Positions 33,297 to 40,278 of a stretch of 63,857 bases of DNA are shown here, one piece after another; position 1 is the stretch's first letter, and every line of letters begins with the position of its first letter. This DNA comes from Sutterella wadsworthensis 2_1_59BFAA. Its GTDB lineage: Bacteria > Pseudomonadota > Gammaproteobacteria > Burkholderiales > Burkholderiaceae_F. The DNA lies in assembly GCF_000297775.1 (NCBI RefSeq), contig NZ_JH815519.1, positions 153,836-217,692 of the forward strand, in the 5' to 3' direction. The notes below the pieces were generated by a model. The model saw only the letters and a list, made by a program, of their open reading frames with translations, ran no database searches and was not told where the DNA came from. The translations under genes and the position numbers were made by a program.

Positions 33297-34595
33297 ATGC
33301 CCGTCCGACATTCGCCTCCGCGCAGCCTGGCCCAGCGCATCATGCTGAGCTTCGCGCTCCTCGTCACCTTCGTGGCTGGGTTCTACGCATTCGCGCTCTA
33401 CCAGTCGATCGAATTCACCGAGCAGCAGCTCATCTCGGGCATCCTCAGGGACGAGGTCGCCAGGGCGGTCGACACGCTTGAGCGCGGCGAGACGCCGAGG
33501 CTCCCCGAGGACACCCGGCTCTACGGCGCGCCTCCCCTTGAGGCGCCTCCGCCCGCCATGCGCGGCCTGCCCGAAGGCTTCGGAGAACTTTCGAACAACG
33601 GCGACTTCTTCGTCCATACAGGCGCCTGGCGCGGTGAGCCGCTCGTGCTCACGCGCGATCAGCTCGGCTTCGAGGACACGGAACGCGTCTTCAGGCGGAT
33701 CACGCTCTTTTCCGTTCTCGCCGTCTTCTTCCTCGGCCTTCTCGCGGGCTGGATCCTTGCGCGCAACATCATGAAGCCCGTAAAGACGCTCTCCGACGAG
33801 GTGAGAAAGGCCAGCGCTGCGCGCACCTACGAGCCGCTTTCGGTCGAGCTCACCAACGACGAGGTGGGCGAACTCGCCCGCATCTGCGACGGCGCCATGA
33901 AGAGGCTCCACGAGGCCCTGCAGCGCGAGAAGGCCTTCACGGGCGACGTGAGCCACGAACTCAGGACGCCGCTCACCGTGATCGAGACGAGCGCCGAGCT
34001 TCTCTCAATGACGCCGCTCTCGCCCGCTCAGGCGAAGCAGGTCGAGCGCATCACGCGCTCTGCGGGCGACATGCGCGAGCTGATGTCGCTCTTTCTCTCC
34101 TTCGCCCGCCTCTCGAACGAGACGACGGGCCCCGAGCCCGACTCCGCCGCGGGCATTCTCAAGGCCGTCGCCGACACATGGGAGCCGTTTGCGGCCGAAA
34201 AGGGCCTCGCGCTCGTGCTTCGCCGCGAGGCCGAGTGCCCCGGCGCCTACTCGCCCGTCATGCTCGGCACCGTCGCCAACAACCTCGTGAAGAACGCCGT
34301 CGCCTACACCGAAAGCGGCGTTGTCACGATCACGGAAACGTCCGAAGGCTTCATTGTCTCCGACTCGGGACCGGGGCTCGCCGGCGACGAGGCCGCCCGC
34401 ATCTTCGAGCACGGCGTGCGCGGCAGTGCGGCCGTCGCCGACACCTCGGGCGCAGGACTCGGCCTTTCGATCATCTCTCGCATCTGCCACCGCTCGGGCT
34501 GGACGGTCACGGCGGGCAAGGCCCGTGAAGGCGGCGCCGCCTTCACGGTCACGATGACAAAGGCGGCCGACGCACGACGCGCCGACCGCCTTTGA
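33297..34595 (+). CDS. Sensor histidine kinase (PmrB/QseC-like)
   Basis: A 432-residue kinase with two membrane helices (about 16-38 and 138-160) enclosing a short periplasmic domain, then HAMP. The H-box is DVSHELRTPLTVIET (His about 220), the N-box VANNLVKNAVAY, and the G-boxes SDSGPGL and GAGLGLSII. It follows the regulator with a nine-base gap. A hairpin CAAAGGCGG/CCGCCTTTG overlaps its last codons (about 34560-34593) and may end the operon, although it has no T run. Confidence 0.88.
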   Translation: MPVRHSPPRSLAQRIMLSFALLVTFVAGFYAFALYQSIEFTEQQLISGILRDEVARAVDTLERGETPRLPEDTRLYGAPPLEAPPPAMRGLPEGFGELSNNGDFFVHTGAWRGEPLVLTRDQLGFEDTERVFRRITLFSVLAVFFLGLLAGWILARNIMKPVKTLSDEVRKASAARTYEPLSVELTNDEVGELARICDGAMKRLHEALQREKAFTGDVSHELRTPLTVIETSAELLSMTPLSPAQAKQVERITRSAGDMRELMSLFLSFARLSNETTGPEPDSAAGILKAVADTWEPFAAEKGLALVLRREAECPGAYSPVMLGTVANNLVKNAVAYTESGVVTITETSEGFIVSDSGPGLAGDEAARIFEHGVRGSAAVADTSGAGLGLSIISRICHRSGWTVTAGKAREGGAAFTVTMTKAADARRADRL

Positions 34596-34644
34596 GAAAA
34601 CGCTCCTGAGAGAAAGGCCTCTGGTAGAACTTCCTCTCTGCGAC

Positions 34645-35577
34645 TCAGTGCTTGTGATGCAAATTGAGAGACTCGCCCTTGCTTTCGACGGGCTTCGTCT
34701 TTCGCACCGACGTCCAGCACACGAGCGAACCGAGCACAACGAGCGCAACGCCCTGCCAGAACGTGGCGCTCAGGTCCGACCCGATGTAGATGGAGGCGAA
34801 GACGCAGGAGAGGACGGGCGTGAAGTAGGAACCGATCCCCAGAAGCGTCATGTTGCCGTACTGCATGCCGTAGGTCCATACGCCGTAGCCGAGCCCCGTC
34901 GCGGCCGCGCCGAGGAAGACACCGAGCCAGCCGGGATGCATCCACTCGACGGGCGGCGTGGGCGTAAGCATCCAGATGAGCCCGAAGATCAGCATGTCGT
35001 TGAAGAAGATGATGACCACGGGATTGTGTCCGCCCGACCAGGCCCTGGTCATCGAGCCGTAGCCCGCCCAGAGCACGGCGCCCACGAGGGCGATCGTGTA
35101 GCTCCACGGATTCTTCATCCAGTTGGTCGCGACGTGCATCGGATTGAATCCGTCTTCGCCGCCGAGCACCACCATGACGCCCAGCAGGCTCAGCAGCACG
35201 CCCGGCACGATCCACCACCTCGCCCGCTCGCCGTTGAAGAGCACCGCGAAGACGATCGTCAGGCAGGGCCACAGATAGTTGACCATGCCGACTTGCATGG
35301 TCTGCGTGGCGTCCTCGGCCATCGACAACGAGAAGATGAAGCAGATGGCGCAGACGTTTGCGGCGCCCACGCCCAGAAGGAGGTACTTGAGGGAGAAGGC
35401 CCGCAAATGCGGGCGTCCGAAGATGAAAAGAAGCAGAAGACAGGCCGCGGCGTACATCACCGTGAAGCCCGGGCCTCGCCCGAAGTCCTCGGCGATGCCG
35501 CGGCAGATCCCGACGCTCATGCCCCAGAGGACGGGTGCGAGAAGACCGACTGCAGTTGCGCGTGCTGATGCGTCCAT
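34645..35577 (-). CDS. yddG: Aromatic amino acid exporter YddG (DMT family)
   Basis: A 310-residue drug/metabolite transporter with ten helices in two EamA repeats. Resemblance to E. coli YddG extends over the full length: VGMVNYLWPCLTIVFAVLFNG in two parts, the loop WWIVPGVLLSLLGV, and GSYFTPVLS near the C-terminus. YddG exports aromatic amino acids and some dipeptides. It converges on the lipid A operon and is separated from iadA upstream by a terminator. The C-terminal histidines LHHKH are unusual but short. Confidence 0.83.
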   Translation of the reverse strand: MDASARATAVGLLAPVLWGMSVGICRGIAEDFGRGPGFTVMYAAACLLLLFIFGRPHLRAFSLKYLLLGVGAANVCAICFIFSLSMAEDATQTMQVGMVNYLWPCLTIVFAVLFNGERARWWIVPGVLLSLLGVMVVLGGEDGFNPMHVATNWMKNPWSYTIALVGAVLWAGYGSMTRAWSGGHNPVVIIFFNDMLIFGLIWMLTPTPPVEWMHPGWLGVFLGAAATGLGYGVWTYGMQYGNMTLLGIGSYFTPVLSCVFASIYIGSDLSATFWQGVALVVLGSLVCWTSVRKTKPVESKGESLNLHHKH

Positions 35578-35586
35578 TTGCGAAAA

Positions 35587-35618
35587 AGGTCCGCCGCTTG
35601 AATGTTCGCGGCGGACCT
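35587..35618 (-). terminator. Intrinsic terminator of iadA
   Basis: AGGTCCGCCGC and GCGGCGGACCT form an 11-bp perfect stem; on the minus strand it is followed by TTTTTCG. Confidence 0.85.
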
Positions 35619-35664
35619 GAGTGAGGTCAGTTGCGGTTGTTGCTCAGGACATTATGCCCGATGT

Positions 35665-36813
35665 TCATTCCTCAAAGGCGCCCTTGACGATCACTTCGCC
35701 GGCGCGCATGCACTGGACGCCGCCCATGAAGACGTCGGTGATCTTGTGTTCGGCGTTGAAGATGAGCAGGTCGGCGTCGGCGCCGACCTCGATGACGCCC
35801 TTGCCTTCGAGCGTGAGCGCTTCGGCGACGGTGCGGGTCATCGGCAGCAGGGCGGTCGTCAGGTCGTGGCGGCGCGCAAGTTCCTGAACGGTCTCGATGT
35901 TGCACATGATGGAGCCGACGCCGAGACCGACCATTTCGCCCGCCTCGTTGAAGCGCGGCATGGAGCCGTGGCCGTCGGAGCTCATCGTGATGCGGTTGAC
36001 GGGCACGCCGTTTTCGACGGCCATGTCATAGGCGTCGGCCGCGCAGCCCATGTAGTTGCCGCCGCCCGTGGTGATGTCGATCCAGCCGCCCTGCTTCGCG
36101 AAACCCATCGCGCGCTCGAAGACGGCGGGATGACGGGCGACGTGCGTCGGACGGATGTGCTTGATCGGCAGGCCGGAGGCGACGATGCCGTCAAAGATGT
36201 CGAAGGACGACGTGTAGTCGCCGAGATGAACGTGCACGAAGCCGGTCTTGCCCGTGAGCATGCCCGCGACGCGGACGTCGGCGACGATCGAGCGGACCTC
36301 CTCCATCGACGGGAAGGAGCAGCGGTGATCGCCCAGGGCGATCTTGACGCCGAGCACTTCGGGAATGGCGAAGAGTTCGGTCTTGACGGAATCCGTGATC
36401 GTCGTGACGGGGTAGGAGTAATTGCTCGTCCACATCCAACCCGAGGCGCCTTCCTGCTTGAGGCCACGCACCTTGGCGAGGAGGTTCTCGATCGAGCGGG
36501 ACATGCTGTCCGTGCCCGAGACGCCGAGGAAGGTCGTCACGCCGGCCTTGACGAGCTCGGAGAAGACGAGCTCGGGGCAGCGGCTCTTCCAACCGCCTTC
36601 ACCGCCGCCGCCCGTGACGTGGATGTGCTGGTCGATGAGACCCGGGGTCACGATGGCGCCGCAGGCGTCGATCGTCTCGAGGCCGGGGACGGAAAGGCCC
36701 TCAAGGCTCTCCTCCATGGCGACGATCCTGCCGCCTGCGATGAAGATGTCGCGACGGCCGAGCTTTTCGGGGGCGAAGACTTCGGCGTTCTTGATGAGGA
36801 TGGGACGGGTCAT
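35665..36813 (-). CDS. iadA: Isoaspartyl dipeptidase (beta-aspartyl peptidase)
   Basis: A 382-residue amidohydrolase that cleaves isoaspartyl dipeptides from damaged proteins. The metal-binding start of the barrel is GLIDQHIHVTGGGGEGG (about 58-74), and the substrate-binding regions are GVSGTDSMSRS, TSNYSYPV and HVHLGD. The late metal ligand is in MSSDGHGSMPRF. Length matches the family (about 390). It is a single gene with its own terminator; the upstream neighbour is a two-gene membrane protein operon. Confidence 0.88.
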   Translation of the reverse strand: MTRPILIKNAEVFAPEKLGRRDIFIAGGRIVAMEESLEGLSVPGLETIDACGAIVTPGLIDQHIHVTGGGGEGGWKSRCPELVFSELVKAGVTTFLGVSGTDSMSRSIENLLAKVRGLKQEGASGWMWTSNYSYPVTTITDSVKTELFAIPEVLGVKIALGDHRCSFPSMEEVRSIVADVRVAGMLTGKTGFVHVHLGDYTSSFDIFDGIVASGLPIKHIRPTHVARHPAVFERAMGFAKQGGWIDITTGGGNYMGCAADAYDMAVENGVPVNRITMSSDGHGSMPRFNEAGEMVGLGVGSIMCNIETVQELARRHDLTTALLPMTRTVAEALTLEGKGVIEVGADADLLIFNAEHKITDVFMGGVQCMRAGEVIVKGAFEE

Positions 36814-36941
36814 TCTTTCTCCTTTGGTCCTGCCCGCGGCCGGAAGTGAAAGGGATGAGGCCGCGCGCGCAATGAGGCAATTCTACCAGCCCGACGCCTG
36901 CAGGAAGCCCCGTGCCAGTACGCCTGAAAACCCTCAGGGGT

Positions 36942-37427
36942 TTACCCGTAGGTATGCTTCGAACGAGGAGACAGATAAAGATACAGGACGGCGCCCGCCG
37001 TGAGGACGACCGAGACGGCGAGGCGGGAGACGTCGCCCGTGCCCGCCTGCAGCATCCAGGCCTCGGCGACGGGGCCTGAGGCCAGGCACCCGAGCGAGGC
37101 TTCAAGACGAACGGAGGGCGTGCGGCCCGAAAGAAGGCGGAGCATCGCCCAGACGAGGCCCGCGAAGCTCAGGATTCCCGGCAGCCCCGTCCTGATCCAG
37201 AAGCCCTCGGGCACCGCGCCCATGACGGCCGAGACCATGAGGCCGAACCCCGTCGCATTGAAGAGGACGGCGGCGGCCATGAGGCCCACGAGCACGATGA
37301 GGCCGCCCTCGACGCCCGAGGGCTCGCGCTCGTGCGCAGGCGGAAACTGACGGCTCCACTTCCAGAAGGAATGGATTACCATCAGGAAGACCAGAAGGAG
37401 CATCAGGCTCCCGATCACGGGCTTCAT
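36942..37427 (-). CDS. Small four-helix membrane protein, possibly DUF2569-like
   Basis: A 161-residue protein with four predicted helices (about 5-22, 43-65, 80-100 and 130-152). The segment SGVEGGLIVLVGLMAAAV resembles the glycine-rich first helix of DUF2569/YdgK-type proteins, but the match is weak. Its start overlaps the stop of the next membrane protein by one base (TGATG), so the two form an operon and share general design, suggesting a duplicated pair. Confidence 0.6.
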   Translation of the reverse strand: MKPVIGSLMLLLVFLMVIHSFWKWSRQFPPAHEREPSGVEGGLIVLVGLMAAAVLFNATGFGLMVSAVMGAVPEGFWIRTGLPGILSFAGLVWAMLRLLSGRTPSVRLEASLGCLASGPVAEAWMLQAGTGDVSRLAVSVVLTAGAVLYLYLSPRSKHTYG

Positions 37428-38029
37428 CAGCGCTCCCCAACGGCGGAGCCGCCGCGCGAGAGCGCAAGCCTGCGGCCCGAGGCGGTGCCGTAGGTGAGTG
37501 CGGGACGATTGGAGAAGAGAAGATAGAGGGTCACGACCACCGTGAGGAAGAGGAGCCCCGTAGGCTCGCCCGCAAGCTCGATCGGAAGGCCGAGGTAGAT
37601 CGTGCGCAGGACGGCGACGAGCGGGCCGCCGAGCCAGGCGCAGACGACGGCGGTGCCCAGGGCGACGGACGAGCGGCCGAAGACGAGCGCACCGATCGCG
37701 ATCAGCAGGAAGAACGAGGCGGCAAAGTCCGGAATGAGCGTCTGCGCGACGGGCCAGAGATAGTCGGTGCTCATCGAGATGACGCGCGCGGCCTCGCCCG
37801 CGGCGCGGCCGAAGTGATAGAGCGCGTTGACGGCCTCGACGATGAGAAGCACGATCGTGAAGAGCAGCAGGCCGCCGACCCCGCTCGGAATGCCCGGCAC
37901 CTGATAGACGGGCGGGACGGCGCGAGCGATGCGGCGGATGGCCCAGACGGGCACGAGAACGGCGATCGCACAGAGCGCGATCATCAGCATGACCTGCATG
38001 CCGGAAAAGTGGACCACGGTGGTTTCCAT
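37427..38029 (-). CDS. Membrane protein, possibly DUF2569-like, disconnected from its 5' leader by an IscB element
   Basis: About 200 residues, with helices at about 10-30, 48-72, 95-120, 125-150 and 155-180. GIPSGVGGLLLFTIVLL resembles the DUF2569 opening. The native start is the ATG at 38027-38029. An IscB element begins at the very next base (38030), so promoter and ribosome-binding site are on the far side, 1.6 kb away. An element-encoded ATG at 38048-38050 is in frame and would add MFPRGNS. No function is recognised. Confidence 0.65.
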   Translation of the reverse strand: METTVVHFSGMQVMLMIALCAIAVLVPVWAIRRIARAVPPVYQVPGIPSGVGGLLLFTIVLLIVEAVNALYHFGRAAGEAARVISMSTDYLWPVAQTLIPDFAASFFLLIAIGALVFGRSSVALGTAVVCAWLGGPLVAVLRTIYLGLPIELAGEPTGLLFLTVVVTLYLLFSNRPALTYGTASGRRLALSRGGSAVGER

Positions 38030-38079
38030 AGAATTGCCGCGAGGGAACATCCGACTTCAGTCGGGTGAGGAATCGCGGC

Positions 38080-39332
38080 TTACTCCTTTCGTAGTTCAGT
38101 CAAAAAAGTTTTGCGTGTTTCGAGAAGACTCAGTTTTTTGCAATTGATGTCTGTCCCGGTCACAGTTTTGTCAAGGCGACGAATGTTGAATATGCCTCTA
38201 ACGCGTCGCCCGAAAACAAAACCAATCTGTCCGCCGATTCTTACCTTGTCGAATAGGCGGAACCCCTTGACGAGGAATGGCGCCTGATTGAGTTTTCGCA
38301 CTCCGCCTTTGAGAATCGAACACCTGTGTATCTGTCGGTTGTGCTTTCGCGTCTGTTGTTGGAAGAGGAAATCTCCTCTTCCAACGCTTTCAGATTTCCC
38401 GCAATGCAGAAGGCGTCGGCGCAATGCGTCTTGGGCAAGCCAAGAGCAATGCGCTTGTGCTTCGTCAGATAGCCGTAGGTGTTCTCGACAGGCAGTTCAG
38501 GGTGCGTCTTGCGCACGCGGTCAAGCAGCGTCCAGCGCATGATGCCCATGAAGGCTTCCGCCCTGAACGATTGACCGCACTTGACCTTCAACTTGATCTT
38601 CAACTTGATCTTTCCTGCGTGATAAGCCTTGTGGCATGTCTCGCACAGCGTGATCAGGTTGTTTGGCGCATCACCGCCCGTTTTCCGACTCTCAAGATGA
38701 TGCACGTTGAGGATCCTGTCCCTCGAACGACCATGACAGTGCTGGCAAACATGACCGTCTCTGAAAAGAACGTACTCGCGCACGTTCCAGAATCCAAGCT
38801 GGTCGCCCTGCTGATAGTCCGTGCCTTCAATAGTCGGATTCTTGATCTTCTGAACGTCGAACGATGCCGTCGTAATCACGATCTTGGTGACGGGAAGCAG
38901 TCTGCAGACCGCATCGATGCGCGACATGTGCGCTTGGATACGGTTCTCCACGGACGGCGCAAGCCATCCCTTGTGCTTTGATCGAACGCGATTGTTGAAG
39001 CGCGGGGAGCGGTAGCGCGTCTTGCGATTGCGCCTTGCACGTCGGAATGCCAGACGATCGGCCAGAAGTCCCGTGATGTCCTGTCGAAGCTTGACTTCGG
39101 ACGCGAAGACCTCCTCCTTTTCCGTCGTAGTGGCAATTCCAACGTGCCTTGCGCCTGCATCGACGCCAAGCGTCACGTCCTGCTTCGTCTCGCCTGTGGC
39201 GATGGTCAGCTTGATCGTGAACGGCGTTCGACTCACGACGACGGCCTTGCCCGCCTTCAGCATGTGTCGCGCCTTTGCTGGCGAACACGGCATCAGCGAC
39301 TTGCCGCGCATGTTCAAAACAAATACTTTCAA
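38080..39332 (-). pseudogene. iscB: IscB nuclease, frameshifted and RuvC-II mutated (copy 1)
   Basis: IscB is the RNA-guided ancestor of Cas9. The likely start is the TTG at 39332 (AAGGAG five bases upstream), beginning LKVFVLNMRGKSLMPC (PLMP domain). RuvC-I is VDAGARHVG and the bridge helix RRARRNRKTRYR. The HNH core NVHHLESRKTGGDAPNN and RuvC-III HCADAFC are intact. Two faults: codon 38871-38873 reads Thr where copy 2 has the RuvC-II Glu (VIETASFD there, VITTASFD here), and a one-base deletion near 38370-38392 throws the last about 75 residues out of frame; these continue in the frame ending at 38080. A 12-base duplication near 38585-38610 adds four residues. Confidence 0.85.
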
Positions 39333-39605
39333 AGTATCTCCTTTGCGGATACCCGCAGGCTCCGCTTGCTCGGCCTGAAGGCCGGTTGACATCCTTCGTC
39401 AATGTTGGAAAGGGTTTCTTGCCAGCAGCACTGTTCCTACCTCTCAGAACTTTTAGACACAGACCGCAGAGCGTGGGACTAGGATGAACATCCCACGGTG
39501 CCTGTACATTCCAAACCAACGTAGCTCCCCTCACAGAGGAGGTTTGCTGAGACTAGTCAATAAAGGCTCTTTCAAGCCTCCGCCTTTTGGCGGGGGTTAT
39601 TGACC
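39333..39605 (-). ncRNA. Probable IscB omega RNA region, copy 1
   Basis: About 270 bp directly upstream of iscB, conserved with copy 2. On the minus strand it folds into GTCAATAA/TTATTGAC closing two small hairpins (CCGCC-AAAA-GGCGG and GGCT/AGCC), then CAAACC/GGTTTG, GTGGGA/TCCCAC and CGGCCT/AGGCCG. IscB guide RNAs occupy this position with the guide at the 5' end taken from flanking DNA. Here the guide would begin beyond 39605 (CTGGAGTCGAAAACCT). Confidence 0.72.
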
Positions 39606-39723
39606 AGGTTTTCGACTCCAGAAAAGAGGCTCCTCAAGCGGAGCACAGCAGAGGCATTCTACACAAGGACATTCGTCCGAACGGCCTTCCACACAGGGCG
39701 TTCAAAGATTTTTCCTTTTTTTC

Positions 39724-40152
39724 TCAGGGCACGTCCGGGCCGTCGTCTGCGCCGCCAGGATGCGAAAGGCGCTCAAGCAGGCCGCAGGGCTCGCCCTCGG
39801 CGTGGCGCCCGCAGCAGGCGCCCGCGAGCGAGCAGAGCTGCTCGCGCAGCCGCCTGAGCTCCGCCATGCGCGCTTCAACCGCCTCGAGGTGCCTGTGGAT
39901 CATCACGTGCGCGCGGTCGGCCCCCTCGGGACTCCCGTCCTCAATGCTCTCGAGCAGCAAGCGGATCTCGTCGAGACTGATGTCGAGCGTGCGGCAGTGC
40001 CTGATGAACTCGAGCCTGCCGACATGGACCTCGCCGTAGTCGCGGTAGTTGTTCGCAAAACGCCTGGGCGCGGGCAGAAGCCCCATCCGCTCGTAGTAGC
40101 GGATCGTCTCCGCCGTGTGCAACGTGCGTCTGGCCAGTTCGCCGATCTTCAT
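39724..40152 (-). CDS. MerR-family metal-responsive regulator (CadR/PbrR/ZntR group)
   Basis: A 142-residue regulator with N-terminal MerR helix-turn-helix (MKIGELARRTLHTAETIRYYERMGLL). A dimerisation helix lies around 80-118, and the metal-loop tail ends with ACCGRHAEGEPCGLL. CadR, PbrR and ZntR bind metal through a cysteine at the head of the dimer helix (near residue 79) plus tail cysteines; that first position is not Cys here (GADRAHVMI), so metal choice is uncertain. It is divergent from the P-type ATPase and should activate it from the site at 40203-40233. Confidence 0.85.
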   Translation of the reverse strand: MKIGELARRTLHTAETIRYYERMGLLPAPRRFANNYRDYGEVHVGRLEFIRHCRTLDISLDEIRLLLESIEDGSPEGADRAHVMIHRHLEAVEARMAELRRLREQLCSLAGACCGRHAEGEPCGLLERLSHPGGADDGPDVP

Positions 40153-40202
40153 GACTCATCCCTGAAAAAATGATGCTGATTCGCATTATCGCAAAAAAGT
40201 AC

Positions 40203-40233
40203 TTGACCTTGTAGCGACTTCAGGGTGTGTAAT
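40203..40233 (+). promoter_or_regulatory. MerR-type promoter with 19-bp spacer and dyad operator
   Basis: The -35 is TTGACC (40203-40208) and the -10 is TGTAAT (40228-40233), separated by 19 bp instead of 17, the MerR-family hallmark. The dyad ACCTTGTAG/CTTCAGGGT (40206-40226) fills the spacer, resembling ZntR, CadR and PbrR operators. Confidence 0.82.
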
Positions 40234-40278
40234 GCCATCCATCAGGAATTCACGACGGACCTCGTCCGCAGAAAAATC

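Larger units (their letters stand above)
38030..39605 (-). mobile_element. IscB element copy 1 (IS200/IS605-related, no tnpA), about 1576 bp
   Basis: The boundaries come from comparison with copy 2 at 46576-48140: identity begins right after TCCAT (38025-38029) and ends at TTATTGACC (39605). The left end has a subterminal hairpin, CCGAC/GTCGG with a TTCA loop (38051-38064), inside GCCGCGA/TCGCGGC arms. The right end has CCGCC/GGCGG near the tip. No target duplication is visible, as expected for this family. It contains a damaged iscB and its omega RNA region but no transposase, so it needs a TnpA in trans. The 11-bp length difference from copy 2 equals a 12-base tandem duplication minus a one-base deletion. 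Confidence 0.82.

Noticed and set aside
34560-34593. Strong terminator of the lipid A operon
   Set aside because: The hairpin is real but overlaps the last codons and lacks a T run; mentioned only with the kinase gene.
36940-36960. Fifth CATAC-type palindrome (TACCCGTAGGTATG)
   Set aside because: It overlaps the end of a coding sequence and only the TACC/GGTA core matches; likely chance.
38030-38100. CRISPR-like repeat at the element end
   Set aside because: The sequence occurs only twice in the window, 8.5 kb apart, as part of the IscB element end; no repeat-spacer pattern exists.
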